From positions 120,774 through 184,773 of the forward strand of contig BTUW01000005.1 in NCBI GenBank assembly GCA_045863055.1: DNA of 64,000 nt. Direction: 5' to 3'. The notes below the pieces were generated by a model. It had not been told where the DNA came from and made no database searches. It saw nothing but the letters and a program-made list of their open reading frames with translations. Each line of letters begins with the position of its first letter. Position 1 is the stretch's first letter. The position numbers were made by a program, and so were the translations under genes. Source of the DNA: UTCHB3 sp008363265 (GTDB lineage Bacteria; Bacteroidota; Ignavibacteria; Ignavibacteriales; Ignavibacteriaceae). Positions 34,627-43,100 of the stretch are shown here, piece after piece.

Positions 34627-37600
34627 GTGACAAAAACTCTTACCCTTTTTACCCTCTTCCTTCTGACCATTCTTTTATCAACTCCTTTAACAGCGCAGCG
34701 CGGCGGTGATGTCGTTCCGGGTGAGATAATCATCCAGATGAAACCCGGTGCTCAGGCAGAGGATATTATCCCCGCTTTTAAGTCGTACGACCTTAAAAAC
34801 CTCCGTATCCTTTCAAGAAGGATGAACATCTGGCTGCTGGGTTATGATACCAGAACAGCGGGTAACAACGACGTTCTGTTCTCGCTGAGGATGCATCCGC
34901 TTGTCTCGATCGTGCAGAACAATCACTATATGGACCTGCGCGATGATAAAAACTACCGGGAAAGGAATCCGGAAGAGTCCGTGAAGCTCGATTCTGAGAC
35001 CAGAAGCACGACACCCAATGATCCGAGATTCAACGAGCAGTGGCACCTTCACAACACGGGACAGAGCGGCGGTACACCCGATGCCGATATAGACGCGCCT
35101 GAGGCGTGGGATTACTCCACCGGAGGAGTTACAGCACTGGGTGACACGATCGTCGTCGCCGTGATCGATGGTGGGGGTCAATTCTCTCATCCCGACCTGA
35201 ATTTTTGGGTTAACCGTCACGAAATACCGAACAACGGTATCGATGACGATCAGAACGGATACGTGGACGACTATCTCGGGTGGAACGCTTACAACAACAA
35301 CGGCACACCGGGCGGCGACAGTCACGGTACCCATGTTTCAGGAATTATAGCCGCCAGAGGCAACAACTCTACCGGTGTTTCAGGCGTTAACTGGAATACC
35401 AAGGTCATGATGGTTGCAGGCTCTTCTTCCTCCGAGGCAACAGTTGTTGCGGCTTATGCTTTCGTTCTTGAACACAGGGCAACCTACAATGAAACCAACG
35501 GCGCTAAAGGTGCTTTTGTGGTTTCAACCAATTCATCATTCGGGGTTGACTACGGCCAGCCTTCAAACTACCCGATCTGGTGCGCGATGTATGACTCGCT
35601 CGGTAAATACGGCGTACTGAGCTGCGGAGCCACCGCGAACCTCGGCATAAATGTTGACCAGCAGGGTGACATACCAACCGCCTGCCCAAGCAACTGGCTC
35701 ATCACAGTTACCAACACAACCAGAACAGATACCCGAAACTCCGGTGCGGCTTACGGACTTACAACCATTGATCTCGGTTCCCCGGGCACAACAGTTCTTT
35801 CAACCGATCAGACTTCAACCTACAGCACTAAAACCGGTACATCGATGGCCACGCCGAATGTTGCCGGATCGGTCGCTCTGATGATCTCGGCCGCAAATCC
35901 GGGACTTCTGCAGGCTTACAGAACAAACCCCGCGGCAACTGCACTTCAGTTCAAACAATTCCTTCTTGAAGCCACTGATCCGATCGCGGCTCTCGCGGGA
36001 CAGACAGTAACAGGCGGCAGACTTAATGTCTACAAGGCAGTGCTGGCGGTCAGTGTCCCTCCTGATACTATCGCGCCAACACGGATCATCGATCTCGCGG
36101 TGACAGAACCAACCTCAAGCAGTATCAAACTTACATGGACCGCACCGATGGACACATCCAGAAACGGCGTTGTTTCATATATCATCCGAAAATCTGCAAC
36201 GCCGATCGTGACACTTAATGATTTTAACAGCGCGGATCCCGTGGTATTCAGCGGTGCACCCAAACCGGCAGGACAACCGGAAGAACTCACCGTGCGTGAT
36301 CTCGCGCCTGCCACGACTCTCTATTTCGCGATCAGATCGCAGGACAACTGGGGCAACACTTCTGTTGTCTCAAACTCACCTTCGGGTACCACGCTTCAGG
36401 CACCCGTTCTTACTCTCTCGACGAACAACCTGACCAGAACCGTGCTTTCAGGAAGTGTCGCGAGCGATTCGGTGATGCTTTTCAACACCTCAGGCAATCC
36501 CTCGACACTCTCATACTCGGTTGAGCTGATGAACAACACTTTCCCTGAAGGAAGCATCGGCCTTTCTTTGGTCGGGACCGGAACTGAAAATGCCGCTTCA
36601 CTGATCCGTTTTGCGAACAAGGAGAAACCTGAAATTCTCTTCGGCTACGCGATCGAGGGAATGGGTGGACCCGATTCAGCAGGTTACAAGTGGATCGACA
36701 GCCGTGAACCGGGTGGCCCTGTCTACAGTTGGGAAGATATCTCAACCACTGGCACAGAACTCACGAACTGGGTTCAGACAGGAACATACAACGCCAAAGA
36801 TGAAGGCTATGCCGCGGTTAACCTTGGGTTCGGTTTCAAATACTACGGTCAGACCACCAACACGGTTTATGCCGGATCGAACGGATTCGTAAGTTTCGCC
36901 GCTCCGACTGTCAACTCTTTCACGAACGTCGCGCTTCCGAACACTGCCAATCCGAACGGTCTGATGGCTGCCTTTTGGGATGACCTTGACGGTACAACCG
37001 CCGGGCAAGTATTCTACAAGAATTACCCGGACAAAACCATTATTCAGTACAAGAACTGGCAGAAATATTCGGCTTCAACTTCAAGTCTGAACTTCCAGAT
37101 CGTTCTATTCGCGTCGGGTAAGATCGTTTATTACTACGACAACATGAATGGAACGCTTAACTCAGCCTCCGTCGGTATTGAAAATCAATCCGGAACAGTC
37201 GGACTTGGTGCCGCTTACAACGCCAACTTCGTTCAGAACAGCCTCGCGGTCGAGTTCAAAGCGGAGCCTGACTGGCTGGCCGCAACCAACATGTCAGGTA
37301 TGCTCTATAACGGCAACAGCGCGGCGGTTAAACTTACCATGAACTCTGCCGGTCTGCCGCTTGGAACATATTCAATGGATATGGTCGTGAGGTCAAACGA
37401 TCCCCAGAAGCCTGTTGACACTGTCAAGATCGTAATGATCAGCACCAATGAGATACCGGTTGAATTGATCTCCTTCACCGCTGAAGCAGTGAATGGTGCC
37501 GCAACCCTCAGGTGGATCACCGCGACCGAGACAAACAACTTCGGTTTCGATATCGAGAGAAAAAGCACCAATGGTAACTGGGAGAAAGCGGGTTTCGTTA

Positions 37601-38013
37601 AAGGAAATGGAACTACCACTTCGCGTTCGGATTATCAGTTCACTGACCCCCTGTCAAAAACCGGTAAGTACCTTTACAGATTAAAGCAGATCGATCTTGA
37701 TGGATCTGCTTCGTATTCCGGTGAAACCGAGGTCGATCTCTCACTTCCGACGGAGTTCGCGCTCGAGCAGAACTTCCCGAATCCGTTCAATCCTTCAACC
37801 GTTATCCGTTACGCGTTACCCGTTGCCGGGAATGTAACCCTCACGGTTTACAATTCCCTCGGCGAAGCTGTGAAAACACTGGTTAATGGCTCAAAAGAGG
37901 CGGGATACCATGAGGTTTCATTTAACGCTTCCGATCTCCCAAGCGGGCTGTATCTGTACGAATTAAAGTCAGGAAGTTTCTCTTCAGTGAAGAAGATGTT
38001 GCTGATGAAGTAG
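34627..38013 (+). CDS. Secreted subtilisin-like serine protease with T9SS sorting domain
   Basis: About 1128 residues from GTG 34627. Signal peptide (1-24), an inhibitor-like propeptide (about 28-130), and an S8 peptidase domain with catalytic Asp181 (VAVIDGGGQFSHPDL), His233 (DSHGTHVSG) and Ser406 (TGTSMATPNVAGS). A fibronectin III-like domain follows (TRIIDLAVTEPTSSSIKLTW), then beta-rich regions and a second Ig-like part (PVELISFTAEAVNGAATLRW). The C-terminal sorting domain reads FPNPFNPSTVIRYALP and ends SSVKKMLLMK. The triad is complete, so an active surface or secreted protease is expected. Confidence 0.93.
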   Translation: MTKTLTLFTLFLLTILLSTPLTAQRGGDVVPGEIIIQMKPGAQAEDIIPAFKSYDLKNLRILSRRMNIWLLGYDTRTAGNNDVLFSLRMHPLVSIVQNNHYMDLRDDKNYRERNPEESVKLDSETRSTTPNDPRFNEQWHLHNTGQSGGTPDADIDAPEAWDYSTGGVTALGDTIVVAVIDGGGQFSHPDLNFWVNRHEIPNNGIDDDQNGYVDDYLGWNAYNNNGTPGGDSHGTHVSGIIAARGNNSTGVSGVNWNTKVMMVAGSSSSEATVVAAYAFVLEHRATYNETNGAKGAFVVSTNSSFGVDYGQPSNYPIWCAMYDSLGKYGVLSCGATANLGINVDQQGDIPTACPSNWLITVTNTTRTDTRNSGAAYGLTTIDLGSPGTTVLSTDQTSTYSTKTGTSMATPNVAGSVALMISAANPGLLQAYRTNPAATALQFKQFLLEATDPIAALAGQTVTGGRLNVYKAVLAVSVPPDTIAPTRIIDLAVTEPTSSSIKLTWTAPMDTSRNGVVSYIIRKSATPIVTLNDFNSADPVVFSGAPKPAGQPEELTVRDLAPATTLYFAIRSQDNWGNTSVVSNSPSGTTLQAPVLTLSTNNLTRTVLSGSVASDSVMLFNTSGNPSTLSYSVELMNNTFPEGSIGLSLVGTGTENAASLIRFANKEKPEILFGYAIEGMGGPDSAGYKWIDSREPGGPVYSWEDISTTGTELTNWVQTGTYNAKDEGYAAVNLGFGFKYYGQTTNTVYAGSNGFVSFAAPTVNSFTNVALPNTANPNGLMAAFWDDLDGTTAGQVFYKNYPDKTIIQYKNWQKYSASTSSLNFQIVLFASGKIVYYYDNMNGTLNSASVGIENQSGTVGLGAAYNANFVQNSLAVEFKAEPDWLAATNMSGMLYNGNSAAVKLTMNSAGLPLGTYSMDMVVRSNDPQKPVDTVKIVMISTNEIPVELISFTAEAVNGAATLRWITATETNNFGFDIERKSTNGNWEKAGFVKGNGTTTSRSDYQFTDPLSKTGKYLYRLKQIDLDGSASYSGETEVDLSLPTEFALEQNFPNPFNPSTVIRYALPVAGNVTLTVYNSLGEAVKTLVNGSKEAGYHEVSFNASDLPSGLYLYELKSGSFSSVKKMLLMK

Positions 38014-38022
38014 GCGGGAGAT

Positions 38023-38111
38023 TTCATTCCGGTTTCTGTTGAAAGATAATTTGATTTTTTATTTATAGTATCGTAAATTAGTACTATCAAACTAACAGAG
38101 ACCGGAATGAA
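38023..38111. promoter_or_regulatory. Nested inverted repeats enclosing the hicB upstream region
   Basis: An 18-base arm at 38023-38040 is complementary, with one mismatch, to 38094-38111, which includes the GGA ribosome binding site of hicB. Inside lies ATAGTA-N11-TACTAT (38065-38087). In RNA the outer arms would hide the hicB start; in DNA the inner repeat is a good candidate operator for HicB autoregulation. Confidence 0.5.
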
Positions 38112-38113
38112 CC

Positions 38114-38437
38114 ATGGAATATAAAGGATATATTGCCAAAGTAATTTTTGACGAAGAGGCCGGGATTTTCTCGGGAGATGTGATCAACACCAGGGATGTT
38201 ATCACTTTTCAGGGCGAATCCGTAAAAGAACTGGAACAGGCCTTCCATGACTCGGTCGAGGACTATCTGGAATTCTGCCAGGAGCGGGGTGAAGAGCCTG
38301 AAAAGCCTTTCTCCGGGAAGTTTGTATTACGGCTGCCTTCCGATCTTCACAGAAACCTGGCATTGATCGCTAACAGGAAAAATATCAGCCTTAACAAGTT
38401 GATAATTGATGAACTAAGCAAGGTTGGAGAATTATAA
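38114..38437 (+). CDS. hicB: HicB-family antitoxin-like protein (orphan)
   Basis: 107 residues. The N-terminal HicB domain (MEYKGYIAKVIFDEEAGIF; VITFQGESVKELEQAFHDSV) is a degraded RNase H-like fold, and the C terminus (LRLPSDLHRNLALIANRKNISLNKLIIDEL) is a ribbon-helix-helix-type DNA-binding segment. HicB normally neutralises a small HicA RNA-cleaving toxin and represses the operon. No hicA is found on either side: 100 bp upstream and about 270 bp downstream hold no candidate. It may be solitary or act as a plain regulator. Confidence 0.85.
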   Translation: MEYKGYIAKVIFDEEAGIFSGDVINTRDVITFQGESVKELEQAFHDSVEDYLEFCQERGEEPEKPFSGKFVLRLPSDLHRNLALIANRKNISLNKLIIDELSKVGEL

Positions 38438-38582
38438 AAAAAAGATTTGCTGTTTTTGTGAAAAAGATTAATTTCGCTTATCACAATTAAGGGAAACATT
38501 AGCAAGCATTTATACCATTTGAAAAACAGTTAATTGTCTCAGGGAAGACACTGGTTTTTTCTCTTTTTACTAGCACGCGCTG

Positions 38583-38678
38583 AATTCCTTCCGGGAATTA
38601 AAAACGGAAACTGACTTTGAGTCAACCTTGGTGGTTAACTGCCATGAGGTATGTCTGAAGGTGGGTTTCCGTTTTTTT
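38583..38678 (+). ncRNA. Candidate structured RNA / leader ending in a terminator
   Basis: A hairpin (AATTCC 38583-38588 with GGAATT 38594-38599) precedes an apparent three-way junction. The closing stem AAAACGGAAAC (38601-38611) pairs perfectly over 11 bp with GTTTCCGTTTT (38665-38675), which runs into a T7 tract. It encloses hairpin TGACT-TTG-AGTCA (38612-38624), a second stem ACCT..AGGT with inner TGG/CCA (38625-38650), and 14 unpaired bases (38651-38664). It sits 30 bases before the lipoprotein ATG, so it may be an attenuator or a separate small RNA. It matches no riboswitch class I can identify by eye. Confidence 0.45.
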
Positions 38679-38708
38679 ATTGTACAAAATTATCAGGAGA
38701 GATGTACA

Positions 38709-39176
38709 ATGAAGCTGTTTGTCGCACTGTTGTTAGTTCTTTTACTCTTCTCAGGCTGCAGCAAAAACAAAGAGGATTTAACTCAAATGGCCGAAGAAAA
38801 GGATTCTGAGGGCCTTATTGAGTTCATTTCAGATAATATGCATTTTCAATCTCAAGAAAAGAAGAACTTGGTTGAATTCGCGATTGATGAAATTGTTTCA
38901 AAAGATCTGAAACCTGGTAAAAAGTACATCGAATCAATTATCCGAAATGGTGTGCCCAGCGAATTTGTTGAAAAAGCACTTAACTCATACAAGAATAACC
39001 AAAAACCATTCTTAATGGTTGACGAAATGTTATCAAATTACTTCACTATAGCTAATGGAACCACAGTACCTTCATATTTAGATTTGTACAAATCTGTAAT
39101 TGCAATTGGTGATAGGAATACCATTATTGAGAAGATTAGAAAGCACTTTGTCAGTGCGGTTGAGAGCAATGATTAA
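38709..39176 (+). CDS. Small lipoprotein of unknown function
   Basis: 155 residues from ATG 38709, with AGGAGA at 38695-38700; a longer upstream reading exists but would lack a signal. Lipoprotein signal with lipobox LLFSGC (MKLFVALLLVLLLFSGCSK). The remainder is helical and charged, with segments such as LTQMAEEKDSEGLIEFISDNM and KKYIESIIRNGVPSEFVEKAL; no known domain is recognised. It is AT-richer than flanking genes and pairs with the following gene (6-bp gap), so the two probably form an operon, possibly acquired. Confidence 0.75.
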   Translation: MKLFVALLLVLLLFSGCSKNKEDLTQMAEEKDSEGLIEFISDNMHFQSQEKKNLVEFAIDEIVSKDLKPGKKYIESIIRNGVPSEFVEKALNSYKNNQKPFLMVDEMLSNYFTIANGTTVPSYLDLYKSVIAIGDRNTIIEKIRKHFVSAVESND

Positions 39177-39182
39177 AATAAA

Positions 39183-39878
39183 ATGGCCTCTGCCTCTGAT
39201 CTGCTAATTAATAAATTAAAGATAAATGATGCCGTTTCTATCCGAATAAATCAAGTGATACAAAGTTTAATTGAATTTACTGATGGTGAGTACTATTCAT
39301 TAGCGTCCTATGGGAAGGATAGTTTTCTATCAGAAAAGATTAAATCAATTAAAGCATCTTACAAAGCTAAACGCGATCAGGAAAGCAAAAACTGGTACTC
39401 CGATCACCCATCTCCAGAACACTTTCATGAGAATAGACCACCTGATGAAGTGTTCAACTTACAGGGCTATATTGTTGCAAAAAATGGACAAAACAGGTAT
39501 GAAGTCCAAATACCAGGAGAGACTTATAGAGCCCTTCTTTATACCTCTGGTACGACATATACCACAAAAGGGAGTTTCACTTTGCTGGTAACAAAAAAAG
39601 GCACTGAGATTGTAACAATAAAAGAGGACTATGGAGGATTTACTCAGGAATGGAATGAATACGAAGAAGCATCTGATAGTGAAATCAAACGCTGGAATGC
39701 TTATCTGAATAGAGAAAATGGGCAAGCTGACCATACGAAACTTTACAATGAGACTCTAAGGCCTATTTTAGAAAACCTCGAGCGAGAAGAACAGACAGAA
39801 ATTGAGAATACTATGAGGAGATACCAATCTCTTTCAAACGAGATTCGCGAGAACTACAAAAAGTGTTTTGTACTGTAG
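39183..39878 (+). CDS. Hypothetical protein
   Basis: 231 residues, not recognised. No signal peptide. A helical N terminus (1-75), a beta-rich middle (about 92-150, LQGYIVAKNGQNRYEVQIPG and FTLLVTKKGTEIVTIKE) that could be a small barrel, and a charged, coiled-coil-like C terminus (ILENLEREEQTEIENTMRRY). Low GC, like the lipoprotein before it, six bases upstream. The ATG has no clear ribosome binding site, suggesting translational coupling. Followed by a hairpin terminator. Confidence 0.65.
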   Translation: MASASDLLINKLKINDAVSIRINQVIQSLIEFTDGEYYSLASYGKDSFLSEKIKSIKASYKAKRDQESKNWYSDHPSPEHFHENRPPDEVFNLQGYIVAKNGQNRYEVQIPGETYRALLYTSGTTYTTKGSFTLLVTKKGTEIVTIKEDYGGFTQEWNEYEEASDSEIKRWNAYLNRENGQADHTKLYNETLRPILENLEREEQTEIENTMRRYQSLSNEIRENYKKCFVL

Positions 39879-39918
39879 GTGACGAAAACAAAATTTATGA
39901 AACTGCCTACCTTTATTT

Positions 39919-39946
39919 GACCCCTGGCGGGGTCAGGTTTTGTTTT
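39919..39946 (+). terminator. Intrinsic terminator after the lipoprotein/hypothetical pair
   Basis: GACCCC-TGGC-GGGGTC (39919-39934) is followed by a G/T-rich run AGGTTTTGTTTT. Confidence 0.7.
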
Positions 39947-39969
39947 GGGATTTTATTCTACCCATAAGA

Positions 39970-40081
39970 GGCACCTTCCGGTGCCAGGCTTGCCCTTCGG
40001 GCAGCCGCAAGCAAGGATGCTTGCGCCACAAAGTGTATGAACAAAGTGCCTCACAATTCCCCTCTCCTTGTAGGAGAGGGG
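39970..40081. repeat. Cluster of short hairpin repeats
   Basis: Three palindromic units in tandem: GGCACC-TTCC-GGTGCC (39970-39985); a compound hairpin of GCTTGC/GCAAGC with inner CCC-TTCG-GGG-like stem (about 39988-40012), repeated as ATGCTTGCG; and CCCCTCTCCT-TGT-AGGAGAGGGG (40059-40081). The last is a widespread intergenic repeat type, followed by CAGGGGGTGAGG. The cluster sits between two genes pointing toward each other. Confidence 0.7.
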
Positions 40082-40120
40082 CAGGGGGTGAGGTAAGGGG
40101 TGAGTGGTTCGAAAAAATAG

Positions 40121-43100
40121 TTACTTCTTCCGCCCGGTTTTGGTTGATTTTTTCAGTTTGGCGGTTGAAGTTTTTATGGCTTCCTTCTTGGGTGCGGGAG
40201 CCTTCCTCTCTTTGGTTTTTTTCTCAGCCGGTTTTTTAGCCTGTGACTTTTTTCCGGCTGCTTTCCTGATGGCGGTCTTCTTTGCCGGTTTTACCGGAGC
40301 GGGAGCCGGACTCCATAAACTCTCGTGAAGTTTTGGAATGGCTGAAATAAATGGCTCAAACCTGTAGCCTGAATGGATGGCAAGGTTGATCAGACCGTCG
40401 GTATATTTGGCCATCACAGTAACGGCCTGAGTGAACTCCTTGGAGCTGAAGAGTTTGAAGATGCCTGCCTGGTCTTTAACCTTGTCGCCACCTTTTCTTA
40501 CCATTCTTTCAGCGTACCGCAGACCATTGAGGGTGAAGACCCATGTCATCAACTGAACAAACTGTTCCTTGCTGAAGTACTTGACTCCCTGGTAGTCGTT
40601 CAAACCGAGAAATGCCTGCACTTCATTTTTCTCAAGAAGAGAAATGGTGGGAAGTGGCAATGGCTCGGGTTCGACCTTTCCTTCCGGATTGAATATACCT
40701 TTCCGGTTGTAAATGTTCTCAGTTGATTCAAGTATCCTTAGAAGATCGAACTCATACTTTGCCTCGTGATACTTGTCGCCGAGCCTGATGATCGCCTGCC
40801 AAAGGGGTTTCTCGAGCAGGAGTGAGTCGTAAAGACTGTAAGGATCATCACCGGTTGCTTCCTCAGTCTCGAGCAGGAGTCTCTTGACCACGGTGTACAT
40901 CACAAGGATATCAGTATAGACATGGTCCTCGGCACTCTGGCGGTTCAGCAGCCAGTATTTACCGGTTTCTCCGTTCCCATCCTGGGTGATGTAAGAGGAA
41001 TATCCTTTGAGGATGCTCAGTTCCTTCATCAGCCGTGTCATTGCGGCGTTTGATTTAAACTGGACATTCTTGTACTCTGCTATCCTGTTCAACACGGAAG
41101 TAAAACGCATTGTGAACGGAGTGCTGAACTCTTCCACATTCATGGCATCGGTAACCAGACCTGCGTGACGTTTGAGTTCCTGAAGTATATCCTTCGAGAA
41201 GAAATCCATTATCGCGCGGTGAACATCGATCAGATTCAACTCAAGCAATGTCAGTGACAGCGATGGGGTTCCCTGTCCGTGGAGATACTGGTTGAGTCTT
41301 GCGTAACTTCCGTCGGTATCATAAACCTCTTTAAAACCGATATAGACATGATACTCGTAGCCGTTCAGGGTTACACTGAAACCATCATTCAAGAACTCTG
41401 CACCGGACCGGATGAATTCCATTCCCGATATCATGTCTTTGAATGTATAGAAAAATCCATCATGCGGTCTGATCTGAAGTGCGGTTGAAAGCGATTTGAA
41501 CTCAAGTTCGTTAGGTGCCACCTTCTGGTCTTCGACATTAGAAGTCTCCCAATTGTCTTCAGGTGCCTTGTTATCGACATATTGGGGTTTTATCCTTTTG
41601 CCCGATGAGTTCTTGATCATTCCTGAAACGCGGAAGAAAGAATTGTTGTAGAAGACGAGGGTTTTCTCGTCGCCCACCCTGTTGGTAAAGGAGATAACAT
41701 TCTCGTTCACATGGCGGTAGCCGTCGTGGAAATCGAACAGTTCGAAGTTTTGCACCTGCGAGAAAAGGTATCTTTTCCTGAGGAGCGGGAATATCTCTTT
41801 AGCGTGTCTTTCAACCAGATGGGAGTCGACATGTTCGTCGTAGTAGGCACGACGGTACTCCATTCCGTACTTTTCGGTGAACCCTTCTATCTGTCCGTGC
41901 GCGAACATCGGGAGGCCCGGAAGTGTCGCCATCATAACGCAGATGCCGAAATATTTGTCTCCCTTGCCGAACTGGTTTATCGCTGTTTCTTCATCAGGGT
42001 TGCTCATGAAATTAACGTACCGTTTCAGTATCTCGGGATCAAACTCGATAGTGTTCTTGATCAGTTTTCTGTATTTGTCGTTCTCCTCTTTCATGAACAT
42101 GTGCATGAAGGCGGAGTTGTAAACACGGTGCATACCGAGAGATCTTACGAAGTAACCCTCCATCAGCCAAAAAGCCTCCGCGAGCAGGAGTGTGTTCGGC
42201 ATATCCTCGTTGAAGCGGTCGACCACATCGCGCCAGAACTCTTTCGGCATCATCTTGTGGAATGTCTGCTTCGAGATAGCATAGTCGGAACGTGAGGGGA
42301 TGGCCCCACCCTGACCCGGAGCGGGGAACCATAATCTCTGATAATGCTTCTTGCTCAGGATCATTGCCGCATCAAACCGGATGATCGAGAATTTGGAGGC
42401 AACTTTTTTAATAGTGTTGATCAATTCTTCACGAACCACCGGGTCGAGGAGGTTCAACTGCGCGGTGTCGTTCCACGGCATGTTGGTGCCGTCGTTACCG
42501 TGATAGATGTAGCGGATCTTGCCGCTTCTCCGGTCGATGTGCTGAAATACAACAGCCGCGTCCTCGCGGGTGTAGTATCTGTCTTCGATCCTGAGTTCGA
42601 TATCGGGATGATCGGAGAGATTGGGACCTGTAAAAGTGTAGTTCGGATATGGAGGCTCGGAGGCCTGAATAAAATATTCTGGGTGTTCGATTATCCAGCG
42701 TGAGTAGATGCCCGTGTGGTTTGGCACCATGTCGCTCGCGAGCTTTATCCCGCGGAGGGCGCAGCGGTCGCGTAGGTTCTCGTATGCTTTTTCGCCACCG
42801 AGTTCCCACGCTATATCATAATCGAAAAGTGAGTACGCAGAAGAAGCAGCTTCCGGGTTTCCGCAGAACTGTTTGATCTTCGCGGAGGCGGTTGAGCGTT
42901 CCCAAACACCTATGAGCCAAAGGGCATTGAAATTCCATCTCTGCAGGTTATCGAGTTCTTCATCGGGTATCTTGTCGAGGGTGTCAATCTTTTTTGAATA
43001 CTTCCTGGAGAGCTGGTCGAGCCACACAAGTGTGTTCTTGGCGATCATCACCACGTTTGGCATCCAATGAATATCCTCGGTGAATCTTTCCTCTTCAACC

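Noticed and set aside
38560..38680. Known riboswitch classes (TPP, cobalamin, c-di-GMP, purine)
   Set aside because: Their conserved core sequences are absent; only the three-way shape is shared.
38013..38708. A hicA toxin gene next to hicB
   Set aside because: No ORF with the HicA double-stranded-RNA-binding pattern or the GSHHxF-type motif is found in either gap.
39940..40239. Plus-strand ORF of 99 codons
   Set aside because: It is made up of the hairpin repeats and the antisense of the lysine-rich tail of the GH13 gene.
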